A DNA stretch of 64,000 nucleotides, taken from contig DAIDMQ010000039.1 in assembly GCA_027448945.1 (NCBI GenBank), positions 1 to 64,000 on the forward strand. The letters are read 5' to 3'. Positions 54,117 to 63,489 of the stretch are shown one piece after another. The position numbers and the translations under genes were made by a program. Each line of letters opens with the position of its first letter. The first letter of the stretch is position 1. The notes beneath the pieces were generated by a model. It was not told the origin of the DNA and ran no database searches. It saw only the letters and a list, made by a program, of their open reading frames with translations. The stretch is from Gallionellaceae bacterium (GTDB lineage Bacteria > Pseudomonadota > Gammaproteobacteria > Burkholderiales > Gallionellaceae).

Positions 54117-54143
54117 TTGGCACTCACAGTCTAGGAGTGCTAA
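54117..54143. promoter_or_regulatory. CIRCE-like operator in the rpoH promoter
   Basis: TTGGCACTC, nine bases, GAGTGCTAA. This matches the CIRCE element (TTAGCACTC-N9-GAGTGCTAA), the binding site of the heat-shock repressor HrcA, with one difference. It coincides with a sigma-70 promoter: TTGGCA at 54117-54122, 18 bases, TAAAAT at 54141-54146. HrcA control of rpoH is therefore inferred. Confidence 0.82.
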
Positions 54144-54167
54144 AATACGCGCAAGGAGATACCCAGA

Positions 54168-55022
54168 ATGAATAACAGCATGATGAACTTACCGATGCCA
54201 TCTGCTCTAGGCAGCTTGGAAAGTTATGTACAAGCGGTCAATCGTTTTCCCATCTTGACAGCCGAGGAGGAGTTTTCATTGGCTACTCGCTTGAAAATGA
54301 GTAACGATCTTGATGCTGCGCGTCAGTTGATCGTCTCTCATCTGCGCGTTGTTGTCAGCGTAGCGCGTGGCTATGCAGGATACGGTTTGACTCAAGCCGA
54401 CCTGATACAGGAAGGCAATATTGGCCTGATGAAGGCTGTTAAACGCTTCGATCCACAGCGTGGTGTTAGACTGGTTTCTTTTGCTTTGCACTGGATACGT
54501 GCCGAGATACACGAGTTCGTGGTTAAGAATTGGCGTATGGTTAAAATCGCCACGACCAAATCTCAACGTAAATTATTCTTCAATTTGCGTAGTTTGAAGC
54601 AAGGCCTAGGCCCGCTCAAACCACAGCAAGTCACTGAGATTGCGCAACAACTAAATGTCTCAGAACACGATGTACTCGATATGGAGTCACGTTTTTCCGG
54701 CCACGAATTAGCGCTGGAATCCGACAACACTGACGGCGATGACGCCTACTCGCCGATACAATATTTGGCTGACAATGCCGAGTATGAGCCTTCCAACATC
54801 CTTGAAGCCAACCAAGCGGATCAGATTCAGACGACAGGATTGGCAAATGCGCTGTCCGACCTGGACGAACGTAGCAGACGCATCGTAGAAGCACGCTGGT
54901 TGAATGAGGATCATGCCGCAACGTTGCACGAGCTGGCGGCTGAATTCAATGTATCTGCGGAACGCATTAGGCAAATAGAACAGAAAGCACTCAGCAAGAT
55001 GCAAACTTCCCTGACAAGTTGA
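54168..55022 (+). CDS. rpoH: RNA polymerase heat-shock sigma factor RpoH
   Basis: Sigma-32 directs transcription of heat-shock genes. The 284-residue protein has region 1.2 (LESYVQAVNRFPILTAEEEFSLATRL), region 2 with DLIQEGNIGLMKAVKRFDPQRGVRLVSFALHWIRAEIHEFV, the RpoH box region QRKLFFNLRS, and region 4 helix-turn-helix FNVSAERIRQIEQKAL. A good AAGGAG lies 9 bases before the ATG. Expression appears to be controlled at the CIRCE-like element just upstream. Confidence 0.97.
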   Translation: MNNSMMNLPMPSALGSLESYVQAVNRFPILTAEEEFSLATRLKMSNDLDAARQLIVSHLRVVVSVARGYAGYGLTQADLIQEGNIGLMKAVKRFDPQRGVRLVSFALHWIRAEIHEFVVKNWRMVKIATTKSQRKLFFNLRSLKQGLGPLKPQQVTEIAQQLNVSEHDVLDMESRFSGHELALESDNTDGDDAYSPIQYLADNAEYEPSNILEANQADQIQTTGLANALSDLDERSRRIVEARWLNEDHAATLHELAAEFNVSAERIRQIEQKALSKMQTSLTS

Positions 55023-55040
55023 ATTGAATATATCAAGATG

Positions 55041-55071
55041 TTAAAAAGCCGCAGATTCTGCGGCTTTTTAA
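55041..55071. terminator. Bidirectional terminator between rpoH and sspB
   Basis: TTAAAAAGCCGCAG and its perfect complement, with a 3-base loop and T runs on both strands. It lies between the convergent rpoH and sspB stops. Confidence 0.92.
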
Positions 55072-55079
55072 TTTACAGC

Positions 55080-55469
55080 TTATTTCACAATCTTTAAGAA
55101 TGGCTTTTGCGGCATTGGCTTCATATCGCTTTGACCCTCACCATCTGGGGGTTGCTGGTCTTCAGCCTGAAAGATCAAGCCTTGTCCAGTTTCCTTAGCA
55201 AAGATACCGATAACAGCCACCACAGGAACAATCAGGTTGAAAGGTGACCCACCGAATCTACCCGAACAGGTAATGTACTCGTTCCCCATTTCCAAATTTC
55301 TTACGGCACTGACGCTAAGACTTAAGACAATTTCACCATCCCTGACATAAGCCATCGGTACTTCTGTCTTCTCATTCACCTTAACCGCAAGGTAGGGAGT
55401 CAACGCGCTATCCACACACCATTCATATATCGCCCTTATCAAATAAGGGCGGGTGGACAACTCACTCAC
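55080..55469 (-). CDS. sspB: ClpXP specificity-enhancing factor SspB
   Basis: SspB delivers ssrA-tagged proteins to ClpXP. The 129-residue protein has a substrate-binding domain (about 1-105, with RPYLIRAIYEWCVDSALTPYL and ITCSGRFGGSPFNLIVPV). A flexible tail follows, ending KPFLKIVK, which resembles the conserved ClpX-binding tail (XB module). It overlaps sspA by 4 bp. Confidence 0.95.
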   Translation of the reverse strand: MSELSTRPYLIRAIYEWCVDSALTPYLAVKVNEKTEVPMAYVRDGEIVLSLSVSAVRNLEMGNEYITCSGRFGGSPFNLIVPVVAVIGIFAKETGQGLIFQAEDQQPPDGEGQSDMKPMPQKPFLKIVK

Positions 55470-56065
55470 TTACGCATCGCTCTTTCAGGCGATGTCAAAG
55501 CATCGATGAATCCCTGACGTGAGAAAATACGCTCAGCGTACTTCATCATCGGGGCGGCATCTTTGCTCATCTGTATGCCGTATTTATCCAAACGCCATAA
55601 CAGTGGTGCAATCGCCACATCCAACATGGAGAATTCGTCACCCAGCAGGAACTTCTGCTTGGTCAGAATCTGAGACAACTGTGTCAAATTGTCACGGATC
55701 GCAATCCTTGCCTTGTCTGATGCTTTGGGTACGCCTTGTTCGATCACATCGACATGCGCGTATAACTCTTGCTCAAAGCGATGCAGAAACAAACGCGTTC
55801 TTCCGCGTAAAACAGGATCAGGTGGCATAAGCTGAGGATGCGGAAAGCGTTCATCAATATATTCGTTGATGATGTTAGCTTCGTAAAGAATCAGATCGCG
55901 TTCAACCAGCACAGGCACCTTGTTGTAGGGATTGATCGCGGCCACATCCTCGGACTTGTTTAGCAAGTCCACGTCGATAACCTCGAAATCCATACCTTTT
56001 TCAAACAACACGATACGGCAGCGGTGGCTGTAGGGACAGTTAGTCCCCGAATACAATCTCATCAT
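55466..56065 (-). CDS. sspA: Stringent starvation protein A
   Basis: SspA is a glutathione-transferase-fold protein that binds RNA polymerase and affects stationary-phase transcription. The 199-residue protein begins MMRLYSGTNCPYSHRCRIVLFEKG, a typical thioredoxin-fold start, followed by the NPYNKVPVL loop and a helical C-terminal domain. The start overlaps the actF stop by 1 base, which suggests coupling of sspA-sspB to the act operon. Confidence 0.94.
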   Translation of the reverse strand: MMRLYSGTNCPYSHRCRIVLFEKGMDFEVIDVDLLNKSEDVAAINPYNKVPVLVERDLILYEANIINEYIDERFPHPQLMPPDPVLRGRTRLFLHRFEQELYAHVDVIEQGVPKASDKARIAIRDNLTQLSQILTKQKFLLGDEFSMLDVAIAPLLWRLDKYGIQMSKDAAPMMKYAERIFSRQGFIDALTSPERAMRK

Positions 56066-57084
56066 TACCACTTACCTCTAATCAACTGATTACGGTGCAT
56101 CAAACCACGTACCAAGTAATATCCGACACCACCAACAATGGCACTGATAACGACGGTCGCTACGATAGGGTAAGAACCTGTACCGTTTATGCCACCAATC
56201 CAAACATAACGCTCGAACACTGTACCAATGATGATACCGACTGCGACTGCATTGATGGCTACAGGGCTATGACGTGGTCCTGGGAAACAGAACACGCTGA
56301 AAGGTACGACGAATTTCAGAACCAATACTGACCACCAGATGAAAGTGTAATCACCATTTTGCATACCGAACACACGATCCGTCTCATCAGGAATATTGCC
56401 GTACCAGATAGTCAGGTACTGAGCGTAGAAGGTATAAACCCAAAGTAGCGTGAATGCCAGCAGCATCTGAGCAAGGTAGTTGTAAATCTTGGTTGGGACT
56501 GGGCGCAACAAGCGTTCACGTGTATTCAACACGTATACCCAAACCACCAAGAATGCCAAGAACATACCAAAGTTACTCACGAACTGTTGCAAGCCGTAGA
56601 TTGCGCTATGCCAGTGTGGAACCAGAGTCATTTCAAAATCCCAAGCTACCATGGTGCTGTAAAGCACGAAGAAGAATGGAATCCAAGTAGCGATATGATG
56701 GAAGCGCAATGCATCTTCCGGGCTACGTTCACTCACAGATTGACGCTTGATGAACACCCAGTACAAAGCCATCATGAACAACATGCCGATCACCTCGCGG
56801 GCAATCAACCAGTGAGGTTGATACCAGCCGGGCATGTGATACTCACCATGGTCTTGAGCATTCCACCATGGGAATGTGTGCTCACCACCAACCAACAACA
56901 CGATCAGCAGTACGAAGGCCAAGGGGAACAATGCAAACAACGAACTTGCAAGATGACGTACTTCAAAACGCCATTTTGCACTCACCAAGTGCAGTACAGA
57001 GCAAAGCGCAACACCACTTAATGCCAGTGACAACACCACCACAAAATTGACTGTCAGAACAGCCCAGTTACTGTATTCGAACAT
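56065..57084 (-). CDS. actF: Alternative complex III membrane subunit ActF
   Basis: ActF is a multi-helix membrane subunit of alternative complex III, which oxidises quinol and passes electrons to a periplasmic acceptor. The 339-residue protein has about ten hydrophobic segments and family sequence such as FMMALYWVFIKRQS and FTLLWVYTFYAQYLTIWYGNIPDE. It is the last act gene; sspA follows directly. It is distinct in length and sequence from the larger ActC. Confidence 0.9.
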   Translation of the reverse strand: MFEYSNWAVLTVNFVVVLSLALSGVALCSVLHLVSAKWRFEVRHLASSLFALFPLAFVLLIVLLVGGEHTFPWWNAQDHGEYHMPGWYQPHWLIAREVIGMLFMMALYWVFIKRQSVSERSPEDALRFHHIATWIPFFFVLYSTMVAWDFEMTLVPHWHSAIYGLQQFVSNFGMFLAFLVVWVYVLNTRERLLRPVPTKIYNYLAQMLLAFTLLWVYTFYAQYLTIWYGNIPDETDRVFGMQNGDYTFIWWSVLVLKFVVPFSVFCFPGPRHSPVAINAVAVGIIIGTVFERYVWIGGINGTGSYPIVATVVISAIVGGVGYYLVRGLMHRNQLIRGKW

Positions 57085-57095
57085 TTCGCTGTCTC

Positions 57096-57650
57096 CTATT
57101 TTGCTTGTGCTGCAGCCGTTGCAGGCGGAGCTTTTTGCAAGACTTTACGCACATAGTTAACGACCTGCCAACGCTCAGTCACGGACAGATCGTTCGCATA
57201 ACTAGGCATCACCGCACCACCTATCGTCATATATCCGAAGATATAACCATCCGGATACTCTTTGGGATTCCAACTGTGCATCTCATTGCTGTTAGTCAGA
57301 TTCCAAGGTTGCATGATCAGTTTTGCACCAACCAAACCATCTCCCGTGCCCGACTGTCCGTGGCAAGGTGTGCAATAAATCGTAAACAAACGTCCACCCT
57401 GCGCTACCGACGCGTCGTCAACTGGAACCGGATTAGACATATTGCGTGCCGCTTCCAAGTCTTTAATGAAAACTGTCGTTCCCTTTACCGGGACTGAGCG
57501 CTTGGGAAATACCTGCATCCCTGGCTCAGCCGGATTGACACTTTCTTGAGGCTTGATGCTAATTGTGTTCGCCATATCTTGCGACCATGGCCAAGCTTGC
57601 GCCCATGTCGGGACGACTAACAATGCTACTGCTAAGGATAACTTTTTCAT
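57096..57650 (-). CDS. actE: Alternative complex III monohaem cytochrome ActE
   Basis: ActE is the monohaem cytochrome c subunit. The 184-residue precursor has a signal peptide ending near A19 (TWAQA) and one CxxCH haem motif (IYCTPCHGQSG), with candidate methionine ligands downstream near IGGAVMPSYANDL. Unlike the Rhodothermus protein it has no lipobox, so anchoring must be through other subunits or an uncleaved signal. It overlaps actD by 4 bp. Confidence 0.92.
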   Translation of the reverse strand: MKKLSLAVALLVVPTWAQAWPWSQDMANTISIKPQESVNPAEPGMQVFPKRSVPVKGTTVFIKDLEAARNMSNPVPVDDASVAQGGRLFTIYCTPCHGQSGTGDGLVGAKLIMQPWNLTNSNEMHSWNPKEYPDGYIFGYMTIGGAVMPSYANDLSVTERWQVVNYVRKVLQKAPPATAAAQAK

Positions 57651-58177
57651 TTCCCTGCCTCTTCTTGAATTTCCAATGCCTCGTGTTTTGTGAATATTGC
57701 TTTCAACACGCCAGCAGACTCTTCATCCGTCTTAACCAATATAGCGATCTGATCTTCAGATACCTTTGAAGTATACAAAGGGGAACGCTTGGCAGGTAAA
57801 CCTGCACAGATTAGGAAGCCCAACACAGTGATGTACACACCACCCAAGATGAACATCTCATATGTCAGCACGAAGTTCGGCGGGAATGGAACGATAGGTT
57901 TACCACCCTTTATCTGCGCATAGAAGTTCGCTTGTGCGCCCGAGATCAGGAAGAAACCCAGCAGACCACCCATCAATGCGCCAAACAATGTGAACCATTG
58001 CACATAGACAGGCTTGTCTCCCAAGAACTCTTCAACTTCAGGGTGCTCAATCGGTGACTTGACGATCATGTCTTCATTGGAATCAAACCCTTTGATAGAC
58101 GTGTTTCGCAACTCAGTAACAGCAGCTTCAGCCTCATGAAAGTTGCTGAAGACAGCCAGTAAATGACGTTTGCTCAT
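57647..58177 (-). CDS. actD: Alternative complex III subunit ActD (DUF3341)
   Basis: ActD is a small membrane subunit of the DUF3341 family. The 176-residue protein has a cytoplasmic N-terminal domain (HLLAVFSNFHEAEAAVTELR) and two membrane segments (about 60-82 and 106-128). A C-terminal cytoplasmic part follows with LVKTDEESAGVLKAIF. It abuts actC and overlaps actE by 4 bp. Confidence 0.92.
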   Translation of the reverse strand: MSKRHLLAVFSNFHEAEAAVTELRNTSIKGFDSNEDMIVKSPIEHPEVEEFLGDKPVYVQWFTLFGALMGGLLGFFLISGAQANFYAQIKGGKPIVPFPPNFVLTYEMFILGGVYITVLGFLICAGLPAKRSPLYTSKVSEDQIAILVKTDEESAGVLKAIFTKHEALEIQEEAGK

Positions 58178-59557
58178 TTAGTGTGCTCCCTTTCCAGATT
58201 CTTGCATTCCGGAGTCTTCGAGTTTTTTGCTCGCCAGAGTGCGGTGATAAACCATTTCTTTCACTTCATACATGGACACTGATGGGAATACCTTACAGAA
58301 CACCATGAACAAAAGTGTGAACCAACCGAAGCTACCGAACACCATGCCCCACTGTACCCATGAAGGCCATTGATCATGATCCCAAGTCCATGGATAAATA
58401 CCATGAGAGAAGGTCGGCGCAACAATCATCCAACGCTCCAACCACATACCCAAGTTCAACAACAAAGATGTAACCAACAATACGGGAATGTTGGTTTGGA
58501 ATCTCTTGAATGCCAAGATCAACGGTACGACAGAGCCACAGAAAATCATGCCCCACCAAGCAATTGCATATGGTCCCGTAGCTTTCTGGATTAGCACCTC
58601 CTTAGAAGCAATATCATGGCTATACCATACAGAGGCAAATTCAACCGCGTTCAGATATGTCCAAACCATAGCGATTGCAAAGGTCAAACGTACTGTTTTC
58701 TTCAGAATCGCGAGTGTCATGTACTCTTCGAATTTGAAGGTATAACGCAAGATGATGAACAGTGTGATAATCGCAGCACAACCAGAGTACAACGCACCCG
58801 CCACAAAGTAGGGAGGGAAGGAAGTCACATGCCAGCCAGGCTGTTGAGACATCGCAAAATCGGAAGCAACAATGGAGTGCACCGATACCGCCAAAGGAAT
58901 CAAGAAGCAAGCGATAGTCAAATAGGTCACACGGAAATTACGCCATTGACGATCTGTACCCTCCCACCCCAATGCCAACACTGTGTACAACTTCTTGCGC
59001 CAACCTGCGTGCAAGTGATCGCGGCAGATTGCCAAGTCGGGAATCATACCCACGAACAAGAAGATCACAGATGAACTCAGGTAAGTGAAGATCGCCATCG
59101 CATCCCACAACAATGGGGACTGGAAATTAGGCCAAAGACTGCGGTCATTCGGATAAGGAAGTGAATAGTAGAACTGCCACAAACGACCCAAGTGAACCAT
59201 CACGAACAAGCCCGCCGTCATCAACGAGAATGTCGTCATTGCTTCAGCAAAGCGGTAGATCGGTTTACGCCAGTCAGCATGCATCAGGTGCAAGATCGCC
59301 GACAATAACGTACCGGAGTGACTCATGCCGATCCAGAAGATGAAGGTCGCGATATACAGACCCCATACATGGGGATTGTCCATATTAGCAACACCCATAC
59401 CCATGTTGTATTGATAGACCTCACACCCCACTGCAACACTGAACACAGCCAGTGCGCCAAACACAATCACCCAATACAACTTGCGGGGTGATTCCAAACT
59501 CCTGAGCACATCCGTGTTGATTTTGGCCCAGGCGATGTCTTCGTTAATATCTTTCAT
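58178..59557 (-). CDS. actC: Alternative complex III quinol-binding subunit ActC (NrfD/PsrC-like)
   Basis: ActC is an NrfD/PsrC-family integral membrane subunit and, with ActB2, the likely site of quinol oxidation. The 459-residue protein has about ten membrane helices. Conserved family features include FIFWIGMSHSGTLLSAILHLMHADWR near 73-98 and SVIFLFVGMIPDLAICRDH. It lies 28 bp after actB2 and 0 bp before actD. Confidence 0.94.
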   Translation of the reverse strand: MKDINEDIAWAKINTDVLRSLESPRKLYWVIVFGALAVFSVAVGCEVYQYNMGMGVANMDNPHVWGLYIATFIFWIGMSHSGTLLSAILHLMHADWRKPIYRFAEAMTTFSLMTAGLFVMVHLGRLWQFYYSLPYPNDRSLWPNFQSPLLWDAMAIFTYLSSSVIFLFVGMIPDLAICRDHLHAGWRKKLYTVLALGWEGTDRQWRNFRVTYLTIACFLIPLAVSVHSIVASDFAMSQQPGWHVTSFPPYFVAGALYSGCAAIITLFIILRYTFKFEEYMTLAILKKTVRLTFAIAMVWTYLNAVEFASVWYSHDIASKEVLIQKATGPYAIAWWGMIFCGSVVPLILAFKRFQTNIPVLLVTSLLLNLGMWLERWMIVAPTFSHGIYPWTWDHDQWPSWVQWGMVFGSFGWFTLLFMVFCKVFPSVSMYEVKEMVYHRTLASKKLEDSGMQESGKGAH

Positions 59558-59585
59558 TGTTATTCCCTAAACGAGTTGTAGCGAA

Positions 59586-60440
59586 TCAAATCGCGCTTTC
59601 GCGCACGCGTTCCAGATACATCACAGAAGGATAAGGACGCAACTCCTCCAAGATGCGATAGCCGCGCAAGTCGCTTCCGCCTTCTTCTTTGTCTTTTTCC
59701 TGTTCATCAACAGTCAGTTCAACACGCTGAGCTTTCCACTGTTGGTGCACTCTGGAATCAGGATCCACCAAGTTACCGAATGTGATCGCATTTGTTGGGC
59801 AAACTTGCTGACAGGCAGTCTGCACTTCACCATCACGCAAGATTCGGCCTTCATTCTTAACACTACGCTCACCGGCACGGATACGTTGCACGCAGAATGT
59901 GCACTTTTCCATCACTCCCTTGCCGCGCAAGGTGATGTCCGGATTCAATTGCATAGTCATTTCAGCCGGCCATACATTCTCTGTAGTGGGGTAGTCGTAC
60001 CAGTTGAAATACCGCACTTTGAACGGGCAGTTAGCCGAGCAGTAACGTGAACCGATACAACGATTGTAAGCCTGGGAATTCAGACCGTCAGCCGTGTGAT
60101 TGGTCGCACCAACAGGGCAAACCGTCTCGCAAGGAGCAGCTTCGCACTGCTGGCACATCATAGGCAGGAATTGCGCCCCCTGATCAGGGAACTCCCTACC
60201 GTCTTCGGGCCAATAACGCTCGATACGCATCCAGTGCATGGCTTGACCATGCTCATATCTGTCTTTTCCGACAACTGGCAAGTTGTTCTCAGCGTAGCAA
60301 GCCACGCTGCATGCATTACAGCCAGTACAAGTATCCATATCGATACTCATCGCCCACTTGTATGGGTCGTGCGGCACATCATCTACCGGATGTGTATGCC
60401 GGAACTCCGCCCAATTTTCTAATAAGTTAGTTACCGACAT
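59586..60440 (-). CDS. actB2: Alternative complex III iron-sulfur subunit ActB2
   Basis: The iron-sulfur part of ActB, here a separate 284-residue protein. Four cysteine groups are seen: CTGCNACSVAC, CQQCEAAPCETVCP, CIGSRYCSANCP, and CTFC with a later CQQVCP. These are enough for four cubane-type clusters that wire quinol oxidation to the haem subunits. No signal peptide is present, so export should rely on the Tat-bearing partner ActB1. It lies 2 bp after actB1. Confidence 0.93.
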   Translation of the reverse strand: MSVTNLLENWAEFRHTHPVDDVPHDPYKWAMSIDMDTCTGCNACSVACYAENNLPVVGKDRYEHGQAMHWMRIERYWPEDGREFPDQGAQFLPMMCQQCEAAPCETVCPVGATNHTADGLNSQAYNRCIGSRYCSANCPFKVRYFNWYDYPTTENVWPAEMTMQLNPDITLRGKGVMEKCTFCVQRIRAGERSVKNEGRILRDGEVQTACQQVCPTNAITFGNLVDPDSRVHQQWKAQRVELTVDEQEKDKEEGGSDLRGYRILEELRPYPSVMYLERVRESAI

Positions 60441-60442
60441 GC

Positions 60443-62653
60443 TTAGACCTCCTCCGAAAGATCGACTTGATCGCTAGTCACAGACAAGGCAATTCTTCTG
60501 CCATCCTGATGACCACCGGCTGCGCCTTCATCTTTAACTACAATCACACGTTTACCCACTTTACTAATGCTGACCATGGTCTCGTGCATCGCCAACTCGC
60601 CAGTCTCCCGATCGAAAACACGATTCAAGATATGGAATGGGTTCACACCATAGCCCTTGGCATAACGACCCATCGCTTCATGACCCCGTCCCAGCGGGAT
60701 AGAGACAGCATCGGGATGTATACCAGGGAACAAGTAGGCTTGAGCCTTGATAGAGCCGCTCTTAGATTCCACTTGCAAGATATCGCCTTCGACTATACCC
60801 AGCTCGGCAGCTTTTTTGGGATGAATCTCAACCCATGAATCCCAAACGATGGTCGTCAGTGGATCGGGCGACTCTTGCAACCACGGTTGATTTGTATGAC
60901 GACCATCACGCAAGTGCGCACTAACACTGGGGATCAAATTGAAAGGATACTTACTATCTTTTTCAACCGGTGCTGGCAGATTGATATCTACAGCCATCTT
61001 ATCGCTCAGCTTGTTCAAATTACCGCTTACATTGATGATACCGCTGCCCAACAAGCCATTCCAGAACACATCGTCATCTGCGCCAGAATCTGCGAATTGC
61101 GGCTTATTCTTCAACAATGCTGTACGCAGATATGCGTAGTAATCATCGAAAGCATTGTAAGTTTCGGGATTGCGTTGCTTAAGCAGCGCCAGCAAAATAT
61201 CACCCATGCCGCGTGTATTTGGATGCAACTTTTCCATCAGCGGCTGTTGCACACTAATCTGCACGCCATCCGGCTGATACTCAGCGACTTGCGTACCCCA
61301 ATCTTCCAAAGCCGAATCCAATGGCAACACCAGATCCGCTTGCAAAGCCGTCTCATCGAGATAATGCGCAAAGGCAACTTTGAAGCCTGCTTTAGCCATG
61401 TTGTCTTTGAAGCCCATCTCAGCCGGCGTAGTGAACACAGGATTCACGCCATAGGTGAACAAGACCTTGGTTTGACCGCTTGCCAAACGATTATTAACAA
61501 TGCGCGCACCCGCTGTATTACCGATAGTAGGTGCAATCTGCGGGAAAGGCACCGAAGCAGAAGCTTCCACAGTCTTACCAACGTTGCCCAACACCTGATT
61601 GAGCAAGTTGATGGCAGCAGCATTCTGCGAACCATGCTCATAACCCTCGGCAGCACTACCCAGCAGAACCAAACTAGGGGAACGCTCCTTCAGCATTGCC
61701 GCCAACTTTACTAAATTTTCAGTACTAACACCCGTATCTTTGCTTACGCGCTCTTTGTCATATGCATTAACCAGGGCCGAAACATTTGCCGGCAATGAAA
61801 GACCCGCCACACCCAGTGCATTGATGATACCCAGCGCCAATATACCTTCCGTACCGGGGCGAACCACCAACCAGCGATCTGCATTTGCACCAGTCAAAGT
61901 CATCTTGGACTCAACTTGCACCAACACACCGCGCTGACCATCCACACCCTTGCGGAACTCGGCATATTGTTGCGAGAAGTGAACAGGTGACACCCATGCG
62001 CCCAAGAAATCGGCACCAAAGGACAGCACAACTTTTGCCTTATTGATACTGTAGCGAGGCATTTCCATGCCGTAGGACTTTAAATTTGCCGCACGCTGCA
62101 CAGCGGGTGATATCGCTTCGTACACATAGTGATTCTTGCTGGACAACGTTTCCAGATAATTACCCAGCAACGCCTTCAGGTGACCGCTGACCGTCCCCGT
62201 CAGGAAGTCGATTTGGTCACCACTTACGCCATTAAGTTTCTCGGCGATGAGTGCATACGCCTTATCCCAAGTGATCGTCTCACCGGAAGAACCCGTACGC
62301 AGCAGTGGCTCACGCACACGGTCTGGATTGTAGTGATGCTGCACACCCGCCTGACCCAAACCGCACATCTTGCCGCGATTGATCACCGAATCAGGATTGC
62401 CTTCCAACTTCAGCACACGACCTTCACGCACCCGACCGGTGATACTGCAACCCGCATCGCATTGTGCGCATGTCGAATTGAAGTATACGGAGATGCCAGG
62501 CATCACATAGTCTGCAGCTTCAACATAGGAAACTACCGTTTCTTTACCGTCTTCCACAGATGTATTACCGCAGCCGGATAAGGCCACAGCAGCGCCACCC
62601 CAGCCCAACACCTTCAGAAAATCACGTCGATCAAAATTGTTGTCCATCTTCAC
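60443..62653 (-). CDS. actB1: Alternative complex III molybdopterin-oxidoreductase-like subunit ActB1
   Basis: A 736-residue protein with the fold of molybdopterin oxidoreductases. The N-terminus has a twin-arginine motif DRRDFLKVL followed by a lipobox-like LSGC. An N-terminal cysteine set CAQCDAGC plus a later MCGLG corresponds to the position of the first [4Fe-4S] cluster of the superfamily. Family knowledge says ActB1 carries no molybdenum. In Rhodothermus ActB is one fused protein; here B1 and B2 are split genes 2 bp apart. Confidence 0.92.
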   Translation of the reverse strand: MKMDNNFDRRDFLKVLGWGGAAVALSGCGNTSVEDGKETVVSYVEAADYVMPGISVYFNSTCAQCDAGCSITGRVREGRVLKLEGNPDSVINRGKMCGLGQAGVQHHYNPDRVREPLLRTGSSGETITWDKAYALIAEKLNGVSGDQIDFLTGTVSGHLKALLGNYLETLSSKNHYVYEAISPAVQRAANLKSYGMEMPRYSINKAKVVLSFGADFLGAWVSPVHFSQQYAEFRKGVDGQRGVLVQVESKMTLTGANADRWLVVRPGTEGILALGIINALGVAGLSLPANVSALVNAYDKERVSKDTGVSTENLVKLAAMLKERSPSLVLLGSAAEGYEHGSQNAAAINLLNQVLGNVGKTVEASASVPFPQIAPTIGNTAGARIVNNRLASGQTKVLFTYGVNPVFTTPAEMGFKDNMAKAGFKVAFAHYLDETALQADLVLPLDSALEDWGTQVAEYQPDGVQISVQQPLMEKLHPNTRGMGDILLALLKQRNPETYNAFDDYYAYLRTALLKNKPQFADSGADDDVFWNGLLGSGIINVSGNLNKLSDKMAVDINLPAPVEKDSKYPFNLIPSVSAHLRDGRHTNQPWLQESPDPLTTIVWDSWVEIHPKKAAELGIVEGDILQVESKSGSIKAQAYLFPGIHPDAVSIPLGRGHEAMGRYAKGYGVNPFHILNRVFDRETGELAMHETMVSISKVGKRVIVVKDEGAAGGHQDGRRIALSVTSDQVDLSEEV

Positions 62654-62692
62654 AACCTCACAGAAAAATTCTCTAAACGCGCACGCATTAAC

Positions 62693-63457
62693 TTAGTAAT
62701 GGCACGACGAACAATCATTTGGACCCTTAGCCACTTCAGCACCGGCTGCATTTGCAGCAGGCTTCTTGAAGCCATACCAATAAGCCTGACTGCCGATCGA
62801 CACACCGTTTGCAGCCAATGATCCCATAGAGGAAGGCATACCTTCCGCATTGATCAGAGAACCATTGCCGGAAGCCGTGACAGGATGATCTTTTTCGTGA
62901 CAGGAGATACACCATCCCATCGCCAATGATTTTTGGCGACGCGCGACCGTCATCGTTTTCACATCACCATGACAAGCGCCGCAAACCTCTTGAACCGGGC
63001 GGTTCTGCTGGAATACGAAACGCTTTATGTGGCGCTCATGATTGAAGCGCACGAAATCGGGCAAATCATGAACCTTCTTCCAAGGAATGGCTTTTTTAGC
63101 TTCCCAGTATTCGAAGAGCTTCTTGATACGCGGCGTTTCACGCACTGATTCAATATTTTGATGACAGCCGATACATTTCTGTATAGGTGGAATACCCGCC
63201 ACAGAATCACGACGCGCATAAGTATGACAATACAAACAATTAATCTCCATGCCACCCTTGAGAGGGTCGCTATTGGTAGGGTCATTGGGATTGCGCAAAC
63301 CGGCATGACGGTTATGTGGGAATTCGATGGGCTGCTCGATGGCAGGTCCCAAATCATCGGCGGTGGTTAATGGTGCAAGTTGCACATCAGCGGAATAACT
63401 GCTGCTGGCAGCAAACAAACCCATTAACAAGATAGAAAGACGAATAAAGCGGTGCAT
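62693..63457 (-). CDS. actA: Alternative complex III pentahaem cytochrome ActA
   Basis: ActA is a multihaem cytochrome c. The 254-residue precursor has a signal peptide ending near A23 (SSYSA) and five CxxCH motifs (CLYCH, CIGCH, CGACH, CISCH, CSSCH), matching the known pentahaem subunit. The start MHRFIRL has GGGGGAG 10 bases upstream; an upstream TTG in the same frame is less likely. It is the first gene of the act operon, behind the promoter at 63617-63645. Confidence 0.94.
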   Translation of the reverse strand: MHRFIRLSILLMGLFAASSSYSADVQLAPLTTADDLGPAIEQPIEFPHNRHAGLRNPNDPTNSDPLKGGMEINCLYCHTYARRDSVAGIPPIQKCIGCHQNIESVRETPRIKKLFEYWEAKKAIPWKKVHDLPDFVRFNHERHIKRFVFQQNRPVQEVCGACHGDVKTMTVARRQKSLAMGWCISCHEKDHPVTASGNGSLINAEGMPSSMGSLAANGVSIGSQAYWYGFKKPAANAAGAEVAKGPNDCSSCHY

Positions 63458-63489
63458 CGTTAGTGGCTCCCCCAACAAACAATTTAACC

